64,000 nucleotides of DNA, taken from positions 238,414-302,413 of the forward strand of contig NZ_VTDO01000004.1 in NCBI RefSeq assembly GCF_015627125.1, in the 5' to 3' direction. The position numbers and the translations under genes were made by a program. The notes under the pieces were generated by a model. The model did not search any database. It was not told the DNA's origin and worked only from the letters and a program-made list of their open reading frames with translations. Of the stretch, positions 1-9,156 are shown in pieces. The stretch comes from Acinetobacter rathckeae (GTDB taxonomy: Bacteria > Pseudomonadota > Gammaproteobacteria > Pseudomonadales > Moraxellaceae). Position 1 is the stretch's first letter. The number at the start of each line of letters is the position of its first letter.

Positions 1-747
1 CAATATTGTCCTAAGTGTTTGTCTGAGGATGATGTTGCCTATTTCCGTTTGCCTTGGCGCTTTGCCTGGCATACAGGCTGTATGAAACATAATCAGCGTT
101 TACATGATCAGTGTCCGCATTGTCATAATGCCATTCAACCTAGGCGTCTTGAAGCCCCTGATCAGGTTATGACTTGCTGTTCAATATGTAAAAAAAGCTT
201 ATTGGAGGTTAATGAACGTTTTATGGATTGTCATGCCTTGGCATTCCAAAAAATCTTTGATCAATTCTTGGAACAAGGCCGTGCAACCTATCAGGATAAT
301 TTGATTTCACTAAATGATTGGTTAACGGTGATTAAGTTATTTTCACAATTTATTAGAAAAGTTCTAGCTAGTTCATCAACTGGAAAAGGATGGGCTTTTC
401 TTGAACAACTCAAGATTCAGGTACCCCATTCTGAGCTTATCTCGAATGGATTGGTTATTAGCCAACTTCAAGTTATCGAGAGGGAAAGGCTATTTTCCTG
501 TATTTTTCAATTACTCATCATTCCCCTAGAAATATTTATTGAAACAGCACAATCTTTAAATATGAACAGATCTTCATTTTGGGATAAGAGAAACCAGTTG
601 CCAGCCATATTAAGACCTATTGAAGAACAGTTAGGTTCGGTTTATCGGAATTACCCTCCAAAGAGAGCATTGGTTGATCCCCTGAAACCTAAAAGTAAGG
701 AGGCTGTAATACGAAAGTTTTTGAGATTAAAAAGAAAATTAGGATAA
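1..747 (+). CDS. tniQ: TniQ/TnsD-like target-selection protein (5' truncated by window)
   Basis: The reading frame is open from base 1, so the start lies before the window. The visible part begins in a zinc-binding stretch: CPKC, then LPWRFAWHTGCMKHN, then CPHC, and later CCSICKK. This spacing of Cys and His is characteristic of TniQ/TnsD proteins, which recognise the insertion site and recruit the AAA+ regulator and transposase. The C-terminal part is helical and basic (it ends KFLRLKRKLG). It stops 18 bases before the next gene and is probably co-transcribed with it. By position it corresponds to tniD of Tn6022-type elements. Family assignment is good; the exact target (comM) is inferred from where the element sits. 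Confidence 0.8.
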   Translation, partial: QYCPKCLSEDDVAYFRLPWRFAWHTGCMKHNQRLHDQCPHCHNAIQPRRLEAPDQVMTCCSICKKSLLEVNERFMDCHALAFQKIFDQFLEQGRATYQDNLISLNDWLTVIKLFSQFIRKVLASSSTGKGWAFLEQLKIQVPHSELISNGLVISQLQVIERERLFSCIFQLLIIPLEIFIETAQSLNMNRSSFWDKRNQLPAILRPIEEQLGSVYRNYPPKRALVDPLKPKSKEAVIRKFLRLKRKLG

Positions 748-765
748 CCTTTGGAGGGAAACTCC

Positions 766-2196
766 ATGCCTCAGTGTGATGAATGTGGTGATGCGGTTGA
801 AAAGATACATCGATGCTATAAACAGCGAAATTATTGCCATAAATGCTATGTACGAGTTTTTAAAAAACAGGATTGCCCATCATGTGGTAAAAGCTCAAGA
901 TTGCACAAAACTGATCAATTGGCTGTTTGCCAAAAATGTGAAACTAACCGTCCCTGTATTCGATGTCAACGTATTGATTACCCTGTAGGCAAAATAACGG
1001 AACAAGGACCTGTTTGTAATAGCTGCTCAGTTTATTTTAGAGAGTTTCAAGCTTGTGAACGATGTGGCGTGGCATCACAACGTTTGTCTCGTATCAGCCG
1101 TTTTGAGGATAATTTAAGAGTTTGCACAAAGTGTGCAACCCGTGATTACCAGACATGCCAAAGTTGTAGAAGATATAGGTCGGTTGAACAGGATGCTGTG
1201 TCAGGCAAAATGCTTTGTAAAAAATGTTCATGCTGTCCACCACTTCAATGTTTAACCTGTCAGCAACAAATTCCTGCTGGATGTGGAAAATATTGTGAAT
1301 CATGTTCATGGCGAAGAATATTGGGCAATAGGATTAAAGAACTAGTTAATACATTAGTGAATCCAAGTGTTAAAGGTTACTTTGAAGAATATATGAATTG
1401 GCTTGATCATGAGGTAGGACCACATAAGGCTGCATTGCTAATTCATAAACACATTCAGTTCTTTGAAAAGACCAATAATCTTTGGAGAGATCAGATCCCA
1501 GATTATGTCCCTTTATTACACAGACTAAGAGCAAGCGGTCTACGCAAATATGAGCTACCAATGCGATGGTTAGTTTCAATGTATAAACTAGAAATCAATA
1601 CTGAATTAAAAGATCAGTGTTCAGAATTGGATCAATTGGAGAGGTTGGTAAAGTCATCCCCAGAATTAACCTTGTCTGCCCAAGTGCTTCAGGAATATGA
1701 TCAATATTTAAAAAATAAAATGCAACTGGGTAACACCACTCTTCGCTCGACCCGTTTAGCCATGAAACCAGCCTCCGCATTAATGCAATTGGTTAATCAG
1801 TCTCGATTAGACTTACCTACGATGTGGCATGTGAAACATTACTTATATCAATCACCAGGACAAGCAGCGGCATTAACAGGCTTTCTTAACTTTCTAAATA
1901 AAAATTATGATACTCAGTTGAACTCAACAAGAATGTTGGATAAAGAATCGAAAAATAAAAGTAATTTGAAGAAGTTAGAAAAAGATTTACTAACAATGAT
2001 GAAAAATCCAACAGAAAATTTTGATGAGTTAACCTGGGTGAGACTGTGTTTGGGATATTTTCATGGATTGGATAAAAACATTTGTAATCGTGTAGATAAA
2101 GTTGATATGAATGTTGAAATAGATGGTTTTAACGTCTTGATCAATAATCAGCAATATTGGATACCGAATATGGAGTTTTCCTCAATAAGATTCTAA
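766..2196 (+). CDS. Cys-rich multi-zinc-finger protein next to tniQ (TniE position)
   Basis: A 476-aa protein. The ATG at 766 is preferred because GGAGGG lies 7 bases upstream. Residues 1-190 hold about a dozen CxxC pairs (CDEC, CHKC, CPSC, CQKC, CIRC, CERC, CTKC, CQSC, CKKC, CLTC, CESC), so several zinc ribbons in tandem. The rest (about 190-476) is cysteine-poor and mostly helical, ending in an acidic, hydrophobic tail. It follows tniQ in the same direction with an 18-base gap, the position of tniE in comM-targeting elements. A role in target DNA recognition is inferred; I recognise no catalytic motif. It is unusually zinc-finger rich for a bacterial protein. Confidence 0.7.
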   Translation: MPQCDECGDAVEKIHRCYKQRNYCHKCYVRVFKKQDCPSCGKSSRLHKTDQLAVCQKCETNRPCIRCQRIDYPVGKITEQGPVCNSCSVYFREFQACERCGVASQRLSRISRFEDNLRVCTKCATRDYQTCQSCRRYRSVEQDAVSGKMLCKKCSCCPPLQCLTCQQQIPAGCGKYCESCSWRRILGNRIKELVNTLVNPSVKGYFEEYMNWLDHEVGPHKAALLIHKHIQFFEKTNNLWRDQIPDYVPLLHRLRASGLRKYELPMRWLVSMYKLEINTELKDQCSELDQLERLVKSSPELTLSAQVLQEYDQYLKNKMQLGNTTLRSTRLAMKPASALMQLVNQSRLDLPTMWHVKHYLYQSPGQAAALTGFLNFLNKNYDTQLNSTRMLDKESKNKSNLKKLEKDLLTMMKNPTENFDELTWVRLCLGYFHGLDKNICNRVDKVDMNVEIDGFNVLINNQQYWIPNMEFSSIRF

Positions 2197-2377
2197 TCCA
2201 GAAGTAAGTATCTTCCTCACATGATTTCTGCCTATGAAATAGAAATAAAAATGAGAAAGAATAGTGGGGAAAATATCAATAAATAGGGTGAAAGTTAGAC
2301 TTACTTGTTATAAACATGGTCTATTTATATTCTATGTTTCATAATTAGAAAAATGGACATCAACTATAGGAAAAGCA

Positions 2378-3424
2378 ATGGATTATAAGTATTACGTTTA
2401 TGTACATGAAACATTATCAGGTGAAGTATTTTATGTTGGCAAGGGATGTGGTGATAGAGCGTGGCGTAAAGGTCGAGATTTAAATTGGGATTTGTATGTT
2501 GAAAAATATCTAAATAATCAATACAACGTTAGAATCGTACTTGATCAATTATCAGAAAACCAAGCATTAGAAGAAGAGGAAAAGCTTTTTTCAAAATATG
2601 GTGATCAGTTGGTTAATCGTCAAAATATGAGCCGAAGCTTAAATATGGAAGCTTTAAGTCACCGAAATGAGATTGAGTCCAAGTTAAAGAAAGCTGAGTT
2701 AGATGCTGAGTTAGCGACGGAGGTGAATGAAAAGGCTGATCTATTTATAGAAGCATTGAGGTATCACAAATTATTTGCAAACACTATTATTGAAAATGGT
2801 TTACTGGCTGAGCTTCTTGCTCTACGCCCTCTGGGTTCTATCCAACTATTAGATAAAGCAGTCCGAGCATTGGTTGCTGCTAATAGACAAGAACAGGCTC
2901 AAATTGTTTTTGACCAATATTTTGTTGACTATCCTCATGAAAAAGAACTGACCAAGGTTGCTTTAATTGCCAAAGTCATTGAGCGTGGAACAGTACGATT
3001 AACAGAGCAACAAGATTTTGTACCGCCCGAACCCCTGCCACTAGGATGGCAATACGCTAAAGAGCGAAATGAGCAAGTCTTACGTTTAGATCACAAGATG
3101 TACGAAACAGATAAATCAGAAAATTATGATCTAGATGTACTTAAAAATCTGATGGATCAGGATATGTCGGCTGCAATGCTGTATGTGAAAAAGTGGATTG
3201 TTCAGGATGAAAGAGTTAGACGCAAAGATCCTTTGGATAATGCATTATGGTTGTATTCAGAAGCACGTAAAATTGCCAGTAAGCAGAAGAATCTGCTTGA
3301 GGAGTGTTTATTTCAGCAACGATTGACTAATTTACTTAAGGGGCGAAATAAACATTATGAAAAGAATTTAATAACATTAAGAAAACTTGCAGCAAAACTT
3401 TCCAAGCAAAAAATGGTGAAATGA
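2378..3424 (+). CDS. GIY-YIG (LEM-3-like) domain protein
   Basis: A 348-aa protein with an AGGA ribosome-binding site before the ATG. The N-terminal 90 residues form a GIY-YIG nuclease fold: YYVYVHE, then VFYVGKGCGDRAW, and a downstream acidic helix (residues about 65-75, EEEEKLF) with the expected metal-binding glutamate. The remaining 250 residues are a long, charged, helical region without a known motif. It is the third plus-strand gene after tniQ but is separated from the zinc-finger gene by 181 bases. Such nucleases cut DNA; whether this one serves transposition, defence or neither cannot be told from the sequence. Confidence 0.65.
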   Translation: MDYKYYVYVHETLSGEVFYVGKGCGDRAWRKGRDLNWDLYVEKYLNNQYNVRIVLDQLSENQALEEEEKLFSKYGDQLVNRQNMSRSLNMEALSHRNEIESKLKKAELDAELATEVNEKADLFIEALRYHKLFANTIIENGLLAELLALRPLGSIQLLDKAVRALVAANRQEQAQIVFDQYFVDYPHEKELTKVALIAKVIERGTVRLTEQQDFVPPEPLPLGWQYAKERNEQVLRLDHKMYETDKSENYDLDVLKNLMDQDMSAAMLYVKKWIVQDERVRRKDPLDNALWLYSEARKIASKQKNLLEECLFQQRLTNLLKGRNKHYEKNLITLRKLAAKLSKQKMVK

Positions 3425-3473
3425 AAAGATGACGTATTGCTTAAAAAGCTTAAAGAAACCTTTTTCATAATTG

Positions 3474-3577
3474 CTAGATAGATATCTAGTTACCTAAAAA
3501 TATTAAACTCTTTAAATTTCTAGCTGAGGCATTTACTTCATTTTGCGCTGATCTTAGAAAGAAAAACTCAGCTAGAA
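3474..3577. repeat. Palindrome and long inverted repeat after the GIY-YIG gene
   Basis: Two separate symmetric elements lie in the 189-base gap between the GIY-YIG gene and the convergent MBL hydrolase gene. The first is CTAGATA-GA-TATCTAG at 3474-3489, a perfect 7-bp palindrome with a 2-base centre. The second is TTCTAGCTGAG at 3518-3528 with its exact complement CTCAGCTAGAA at 3567-3577, 38 bases apart. Neither is followed by a clear T-run, so they are not ordinary terminators. They mark the border between the transposition genes and the cargo block. Confidence 0.55.
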
Positions 3578-3613
3578 GACTGTAAATAATATATTCAAGA
3601 TATGTCTGTTTTT

Positions 3614-4729
3614 TTATTCATCCCACCACGCTGAAAACTCATTTTTTTGACCATCTAACCAAATTGGTTGTCCAATCTTAGGTGTATATATTGGCAACTT
3701 CGCTTTCTCACTGGCTTTAACTGCACGTTTAAAAGGTTCATCCCAAGCATGTGGTGAAAGAGAAAATCGTCCAATATGCATTGGCATCATGGCTTTAGCC
3801 TTTAAATCTACCGCTGCCTGTATGGCCTCTTCTGGGTTCATGTGGATGAGTGGCCAACGAGGATCGTATTGCCCGCTATCTAGCATCACTAGGTCAAAAC
3901 TACCTAACTTGGATGCAATCTGCTGAAAGTGTGGGCCGTAGCCACTGTCACCACCGAAATAAATTTTGTGGTTCGGCGTTTCTAGCGCATAGCTAGCCCA
4001 TAAGGTTTTATTACGGGTAAAGGTACGCCCTGAATAATGGCGAGCAGGTAAAATATGAATGTTTAGCCCAGTATCAGTTCTCAGGGTATCAAACCAGTCA
4101 TTTTCATGGATTTTTGATAAGGGATAACCCCAGTATTCAAAATGCGAACCGATACCAAGCGGTACGATGACATTTTTAACCTTATCCTTGAGCTGGGTTA
4201 CGGTCGCATAGTCCAGATGGTCATAGTGATCGTGGGAAATGAGTAGATAGTCAATCTCAGGAATATCTTTAGCTTTATATAGCGTACTTCCCTTAAATGC
4301 TTTCACTAAACATGAGAAAGGTGCAGCATGGTCACTAAGTACAGGATCAATCAGAATACGCTTTCCAGCCAACTGAATATAATAAGCAGAATGCCCTAAC
4401 CAGATCACTACATCTTGTTGTGGATTCAAAGCCAATAAATTTGTCTTAACAGTTGGAATAGTCTGTGTGGGTACAGTCTGTTGTTTCTTTGCCCAGAAAT
4501 TATCCCAAAAGATTTTTAGGGTACTTTCTCCATCACTTAGCATAGGAGTTGCGACAGGATAAACAAATTCATCCTGAATATAATGAGGAGATTGCTTGAT
4601 TCGTTCCAAGCGCACCTGTTCTGGTAATTTTCCGAATTGTGGACGATGTAAAGTGGTACAGGCGGTAAATAGTATGCCTATACCCACTACAATCAAAATA
4701 AGGATAGCTTTATATTTTTTTCTCTTCAT
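3614..4729 (-). CDS. MBL-fold metallo-hydrolase, predicted lipoprotein
   Basis: A 371-aa protein. I start at the ATG that gives MKRKKYKAILIL, because the residues after it form a lipoprotein signal peptide with lipobox LFTAC; the longer frame to 4768 begins with TTG and would bury this signal. The metal-binding motif SHDHYDHLD (near residue 165), further histidines (ARHYSG, MHIGRFSLSPHAW) and GGDSGYGPHF identify the UlaG/NAPE-PLD-like branch of the metallo-beta-lactamase fold. The substrate is unknown; family members hydrolyse phosphodiesters or lactones. It is probably anchored in a membrane facing the periplasm. It lies downstream of, and in the same direction as, an alpha/beta hydrolase, but a terminator separates them. 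Confidence 0.75.
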   Translation of the reverse strand: MKRKKYKAILILIVVGIGILFTACTTLHRPQFGKLPEQVRLERIKQSPHYIQDEFVYPVATPMLSDGESTLKIFWDNFWAKKQQTVPTQTIPTVKTNLLALNPQQDVVIWLGHSAYYIQLAGKRILIDPVLSDHAAPFSCLVKAFKGSTLYKAKDIPEIDYLLISHDHYDHLDYATVTQLKDKVKNVIVPLGIGSHFEYWGYPLSKIHENDWFDTLRTDTGLNIHILPARHYSGRTFTRNKTLWASYALETPNHKIYFGGDSGYGPHFQQIASKLGSFDLVMLDSGQYDPRWPLIHMNPEEAIQAAVDLKAKAMMPMHIGRFSLSPHAWDEPFKRAVKASEKAKLPIYTPKIGQPIWLDGQKNEFSAWWDE

Positions 4730-4756
4730 GGTTGGACAATAATCTGGGCTTCCGAT

Positions 4757-4795
4757 AAAAAAAGCCAAGCTGACTTGAGTCTATTCAACTTGGCT
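4757..4795 (-). terminator. Rho-independent terminator of the alpha/beta hydrolase gene
   Basis: On the minus strand AGCCAAG (4795-4789) pairs with CTTGGCT (4769-4763) and is followed by seven T residues. It lies just beyond the stop of the gene at 4807 and just upstream of the start of the MBL hydrolase, so the two are likely separate transcripts or only partly coupled. Confidence 0.7.
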
Positions 4796-4806
4796 AAATG
4801 ATGGGC

Positions 4807-5871
4807 TTACTTTAAGTTTTTAGTAAAGAAGTCAGCTAATTTATCGAAAGGGATTAAATCAACACGGTCATAAAGATCGACGTGTCCAGCACCTTTGACG
4901 TAATACAGCTCTTTAGGTTCACCTGCACGCTTATAAGCATCTTCACTGAACTCCTTTGAATGTGCCTGATCACCAGTAATAAATAGCATTGGACGAGGTG
5001 AGATGGTTTCTATGTCATTAAATGGATAGAAGTTCATAAACTTGATATTACTCGTCAAAGTTGGATGTGTAGTCAACTCTGGGCTTGAGCCTTTAGGTGT
5101 AAATTCACCACGTGGCGTACGGTAAAAGTCATAAAATTCACGTTGAATAGGATGGGTATCGGCAGTGAGTTCATGTACTGTACCACTGGTATACTCTGTT
5201 TTACCCCCAGTAAACTCTACATAACGCTGTTGAGCTGCATCAGCAATAAGCTGTTTTCTCTGCTCTAAGGTTTGAGAATGGTTCAATGCATTACGAGCAG
5301 CAGAACCCATGTCGTACATGCTGACAGTTGCTATAGCTTTCATCCGTGGATCAATTTTCGCTGCACTAATCACAAAGCTGCCACTACCACAAATCCCTAA
5401 AGCGCCAATACGGTTACGGTCAATAAAATCACGGGTTCCCAAATAGTCTACAGATGCACTAAAGGCTTCTGCATAGATATCGGGAGCGACCACATTGCGG
5501 GGGTGACCATCACTTTCACCCCAGAATGATTGATCAATTGCAAGCGTTACAAAACCCTGTTCTGCCAACTTTTGGGCATAAAGCATGGAACTTTGTTCCT
5601 TAACCGCTCCCATCGGGTGTCCAATGACAATTGCAGGGGCCTTAGCATTTTTCTTGAGATTTTTAGGGATGACCAGATTACCTACAATATTCATGTCGTA
5701 CTGGTTTTTAAAGGTTACCTTTTGGATAGTGACCTGACTGCTTTGATAAAAATTATTTGCACCGTTTGACATATCTGCCGCCATCGTTGAGGTTGAAGAA
5801 AATAAACCAACTGTAGCTGCCAGAGCAGCGGTTAGGGCCACATTAAGAAATTTTTTCATACGAGTTTGCAT
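4807..5871 (-). CDS. Secreted alpha/beta hydrolase (dienelactone-hydrolase-like)
   Basis: A 354-aa protein. The start MQTRMKKFLN is chosen because GGGAG lies 8 bases upstream of this ATG; an upstream in-frame ATG lacks a site. A Sec signal peptide ends near STMA-AD, so the enzyme is periplasmic or exported. The fold is alpha/beta hydrolase: the oxyanion region IGHPMG, a nucleophile elbow GICGSGS with cysteine rather than serine at the nucleophile position (as in dienelactone hydrolase), acid FITGDQAHS, and histidine GAGHVDLYDR. It is divergent from the NepI-like exporter and belongs to the oxidoreductase/efflux cargo block. Substrate unknown. Confidence 0.75.
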   Translation of the reverse strand: MQTRMKKFLNVALTAALAATVGLFSSTSTMAADMSNGANNFYQSSQVTIQKVTFKNQYDMNIVGNLVIPKNLKKNAKAPAIVIGHPMGAVKEQSSMLYAQKLAEQGFVTLAIDQSFWGESDGHPRNVVAPDIYAEAFSASVDYLGTRDFIDRNRIGALGICGSGSFVISAAKIDPRMKAIATVSMYDMGSAARNALNHSQTLEQRKQLIADAAQQRYVEFTGGKTEYTSGTVHELTADTHPIQREFYDFYRTPRGEFTPKGSSPELTTHPTLTSNIKFMNFYPFNDIETISPRPMLFITGDQAHSKEFSEDAYKRAGEPKELYYVKGAGHVDLYDRVDLIPFDKLADFFTKNLK

Positions 5872-6198
5872 GATCTCAGCTCCCATATAAGATTTGTTTT
5901 AACGAGTTTAGGTATGGAAGAAGTCTAGCTGCTTTAGACGCTTAGGATTAGTCTAAAAAAACAGCATAGACTTATGAGTAATATTCATGAGTGGATAAAC
6001 TAAGTTTTTTAATTTTTAGATATTAATAGGTTAAGAGTAAATTTCTTATTTGAAAAAATAGGTATTAGAAGCTATTAATCCCATAGCTTTAGAGATCGAT
6101 TCATGAATTATATACATAACTCTATTCTGTATAATACCCTTATTCCCATGTATGGTTATTTTTATAATTGACGTCTCAATCTTATATCGGGAATAACG
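5872..6198. promoter_or_regulatory. Divergent promoter region, hydrolase / MFS exporter
   Basis: A 327-base AT-rich gap between divergent genes with no open frame of note. TATAAT at 6130-6135 is a candidate -10 box for the exporter gene, but no convincing -35 stands 16-18 bases before it. The LysR regulator at 9953 could act here; I see no clear T-N11-A operator that I would defend. Confidence 0.35.
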
Positions 6199-7380
6199 AT
6201 GTCAAGTCCTCTAGAAAAACAAGATCATGTGGAACCACCTGCATATTGGAGTGGTGTTTTTGCAATGACCTTATGCGTTTTTGCATTGATTGCCTCTGAA
6301 TTTATGCCCGTCAGTTTACTTACTCCGATTGCAGCGGATCTTAAAATTACTGAGGGAATGGCAGGGCAAGGAATTGCCATTTCAGGAGCTTTCGCTGTAG
6401 TAACGAGTTTGACAGTCTCCCGCTTGGCAGGAAGCATTAACCGTAAAACCTTATTATTAATTTTAACTGCCATCATGGCTGTGTCAGGTGCAATTGTCGC
6501 ACTTGCACAAAGCTATACAATCTACATGATTGGACGGGCATTGATCGGTATGGTAATCGGTGGCTTTTGGTCAATGTCGGCGGCGATGGCAATGCGTTTA
6601 GTGCCAAGTGAACAAGTTCCTCGTGCATTGGCGATTTTTAATAGTGGTAATGCCTTGGCTATGGTCATTGCTGCACCTTTAGGCAGTTATCTGGGATCAA
6701 TTATCGGTTGGCGAGGTGCTTTTTTTAGTTTGGTTCCTGTTGCTTTACTAGCATTTATTTGGCAGTGGATCAGTCTGCCATCCATGCAGGTTACATCTGA
6801 GCCAACAGAAAAGCGTCCATCAATTGTGGGATTATTACGCAATCCTGTGGTGATGATTGGCATGTTGGCAGTTAGCTTGTTCTTTATGGGGCAATTCTCA
6901 CTTTATACCTATGTCAGACCATTTCTGGAAACCATCACCCAGGTTAATATTTCGACCTTGTCCCTGATTCTGCTTGGAATTGGAGTGATGGGATTTATTG
7001 GCACCAGCGTCATTAATACTTTCCTGAAACGTGGGTTTTATACAACCTTAATCACGATTCCAATCATGATGGCTGTCATTGCAATCAGCTTAATCTTTTT
7101 TGGAACATGGCCAATAGTAGTCGCTGTGTTGCTAGGTATCTGGGGATTTTTGGGAACTGCTGCCCCTGTAGGATGGTGGAGCTGGTTAGCCCGTACCTTG
7201 CCTAATGATGCTGAAGCTGGTGGTGGTTTAATGGTGGCAGTTGTTCAGCTCGCAATTGCATTGGGTTCGACACTAGGTGGTGTGTTATTTGACCATAGTG
7301 GTTATCAGGCGACTTTTGCAGTCAGTGCCATTATTTTAGTGATTTCTGCGATTTTAACTTCACGCTTAACCACGAAGTAA
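6199..7380 (+). CDS. MFS efflux transporter, NepI-like
   Basis: A 393-aa inner-membrane protein with about 12 hydrophobic segments. It resembles E. coli NepI (purine ribonucleoside efflux) along its length: EFMPVSLLTPIAADL near the start, GRALIGMVIGGFWSMSA in TM4, RLVPSEQVPRAL after it, APLGSYLGSIIGWR in TM5-6, and PVGWWSWLAR in the C half. Members of this drug:H+ antiporter-1 subfamily export small molecules using the proton gradient. It is followed 21 bases later by the cyclophilin-like gene, probably co-transcribed. The true substrate in this cargo setting is unknown. Confidence 0.8.
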   Translation: MSSPLEKQDHVEPPAYWSGVFAMTLCVFALIASEFMPVSLLTPIAADLKITEGMAGQGIAISGAFAVVTSLTVSRLAGSINRKTLLLILTAIMAVSGAIVALAQSYTIYMIGRALIGMVIGGFWSMSAAMAMRLVPSEQVPRALAIFNSGNALAMVIAAPLGSYLGSIIGWRGAFFSLVPVALLAFIWQWISLPSMQVTSEPTEKRPSIVGLLRNPVVMIGMLAVSLFFMGQFSLYTYVRPFLETITQVNISTLSLILLGIGVMGFIGTSVINTFLKRGFYTTLITIPIMMAVIAISLIFFGTWPIVVAVLLGIWGFLGTAAPVGWWSWLARTLPNDAEAGGGLMVAVVQLAIALGSTLGGVLFDHSGYQATFAVSAIILVISAILTSRLTTK

Positions 7381-7401
7381 AGATTTTAAGGAAACATAAA
7401 T

Positions 7402-7926
7402 ATGAATATAAAACATCGAATGAGGGTGATTTTTGTCATGGTTATAGCGGCCATGACAGGATTAAACGTCTGTAGTGAAGAGCAAGGCACAGCAACAAAT
7501 CTACCTGCAATGAATCAAAATTTAACCCAAATGGAAAGCATGCAAAATACAACGGAATCAATCAGGAAAAAGGAACAACTAAATATGTGGATGACAGCCA
7601 ACGGACATCGTTTTGAAGTGATTCTTGAGGATAATGTCACGACACAAGCCTTGATTGCACAACTCCCAGTGACCTTGCATCTGGAAGAACTGAATGGCAA
7701 TGAAAAGCACGGTCAGTTATCAGGTACTTTACCAACAGATGAAAAGCGTCTAGGCATTATTCATAATGGCGACCTTATGCTTTATGGTAATCAAACTTTA
7801 GTGGTATTTTATAAAACATTCTCTTCAATATATTCCTATACACAGATCGGTAAATTGAAGCAGCCTGAAGAATTACAGAAAGTATTGGGCAGTGGTAATG
7901 TAGGGATCACTTTTAATAAAGATTAA
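7402..7926 (+). CDS. Secreted cyclophilin-like fold protein
   Basis: A 174-aa protein with a hydrophobic N-terminus (residues 8-22) that looks like a signal peptide; a single Cys in NVCSEE could be a weak lipobox. Residues 60-170 form a cyclophilin-like small beta-barrel domain: MTANGHRFEVILEDN, LPVTLHLEELNGNEKHG, GDLMLYGNQTLVVFYKTF, SYTQIGKL. Such single-domain proteins often sit next to efflux pumps and oxidoreductases in accessory regions; their activity is unclear. GGAAA precedes the ATG. It probably forms an operon with the exporter. Confidence 0.7.
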   Translation: MNIKHRMRVIFVMVIAAMTGLNVCSEEQGTATNLPAMNQNLTQMESMQNTTESIRKKEQLNMWMTANGHRFEVILEDNVTTQALIAQLPVTLHLEELNGNEKHGQLSGTLPTDEKRLGIIHNGDLMLYGNQTLVVFYKTFSSIYSYTQIGKLKQPEELQKVLGSGNVGITFNKD

Positions 7927-7934
7927 ACAATAAA

Positions 7935-7970
7935 AATCAGCTTATCGACTATAGACAAGCTGATTCTTGT
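7935..7970. terminator. Terminator between convergent genes
   Basis: AATCAGCTT (7935-7943) pairs with AAGCTGATT (7957-7965). It lies between the cyclophilin-like gene and the convergent dehydrogenase gene. The plus strand continues CTTGTTATGGTTTTT, the minus strand ends in a short T-run, so it may work in both directions. Confidence 0.6.
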
Positions 7971-7982
7971 TATGGTTTTTAA

Positions 7983-9029
7983 TCATTCAGTTAAGGTTTG
8001 ATTATCAATTACAAATCGATATTTGATATCACCTTTCAGCATCCGTTCATAAGCAATATTAATCTCATTGGCAGCAATTAATTCAATATCCGCTACAATA
8101 TTATGCTCGGCACAGAAATCCAGCATTTCTTGAGTTTCCGCGATACTACCAATCATTGATCCAGCAATTGATCGACGTTTCATGATGAGATTCATGACAT
8201 TCGGTGACTGATGTGGAGATGCAGGTGCACCAACCAGTGTCAACGTACCGTCTCGCTTTAATAATTGAGTATAAATATCTAGATTATGGGAAGCTGCAAC
8301 AGTATTTACGATTAAATCAAAACTTCTTTGATGGGTTGCCATCTCGTTTACGTCTTTGGAGATGACAACTTCATCAGCCCCTAGAGCTAAGGCTTCCTGC
8401 TTCTTCGATTTTGATGTGGTAAAAGCGACAACATAAGCCCCCATAGCATGAGCCAGCTTAATTCCCATATGTCCCAAGCCACCAATTCCTACGATACCCA
8501 CTTTTTTACCTGGGCCAGCACTCCAGTGTCGTAATGGAGAATAGGTCGTAATTCCTGCACATAGTAAAGGTGCAACCTCAGCGAGTTGCTGTTCGTTATG
8601 CTTGATCTTCAACACATAGTTTTCATTAACCACGATGTCCTGAGAATAGCCGCCCAGCGTATATCCAGGTGCATCTGGGGTAGGAAAGTTATAGGTTCCG
8701 ATCATGTTGTCACAGTAATTTTCCAGACCCTCTTCACAGTCAGCACAATGACGGCAGCTATCAACAATACAGCCTACACCAACCAAATCGCCTATTTTAA
8801 ATTTGGAAACATGTTCTCCGATTTCGCTTACTCGCCCAACAATCTCATGACCGGGTACACAGGGATATTGTGTACCTTCCCACTCGGAACGTACCTGATG
8901 AATATCAGAATGACAGACACCACAATATGCAATATCAATTTTAATATCATGCTGGCCCACAGCACGACGTTGGATCGTCAATTTTTCTAAAGGTGAGGTG
9001 GCTGTAATCGCACCATAGGCGTGGCTCAT
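7983..9029 (-). CDS. Zinc-dependent NAD(P) alcohol dehydrogenase (YahK/CAD type)
   Basis: A 348-aa cytoplasmic enzyme. The MSHAYG start is chosen over an ATG 15 bases upstream because GAGA precedes it. Catalytic zinc ligands are in CGVCHSD (Cys36) and GHEIVG (His61); the structural zinc site is CxxCxxC in DSCRHCADCEEGLENYC; the nucleotide fold carries GIGGLGHMG. This set identifies the cinnamyl-alcohol-dehydrogenase-like branch, which reduces aldehydes to alcohols with NADPH. With the divergent LysR regulator and neighbouring NAD(P)-binding protein it suggests aldehyde or electrophile detoxification. Confidence 0.85.
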   Translation of the reverse strand: MSHAYGAITATSPLEKLTIQRRAVGQHDIKIDIAYCGVCHSDIHQVRSEWEGTQYPCVPGHEIVGRVSEIGEHVSKFKIGDLVGVGCIVDSCRHCADCEEGLENYCDNMIGTYNFPTPDAPGYTLGGYSQDIVVNENYVLKIKHNEQQLAEVAPLLCAGITTYSPLRHWSAGPGKKVGIVGIGGLGHMGIKLAHAMGAYVVAFTTSKSKKQEALALGADEVVISKDVNEMATHQRSFDLIVNTVAASHNLDIYTQLLKRDGTLTLVGAPASPHQSPNVMNLIMKRRSIAGSMIGSIAETQEMLDFCAEHNIVADIELIAANEINIAYERMLKGDIKYRFVIDNQTLTE

Positions 9030-9156
9030 CTTGAATTCTCTCATGAATATGTTTAAACCATTATGGAAACTTTACGGCAGACAGATAAAGCCCCAAAATC
9101 AACATAGTGTTATGAGTAGAATTCATCAATGAACTATTACCATTCAGATATTTGAT

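Noticed and set aside
6168..6173. TTGACG as a -35 box of the NepI-like gene
   Set aside because: A -10 box 17 bases later would fall on the start codon region; no suitable hexamer there.
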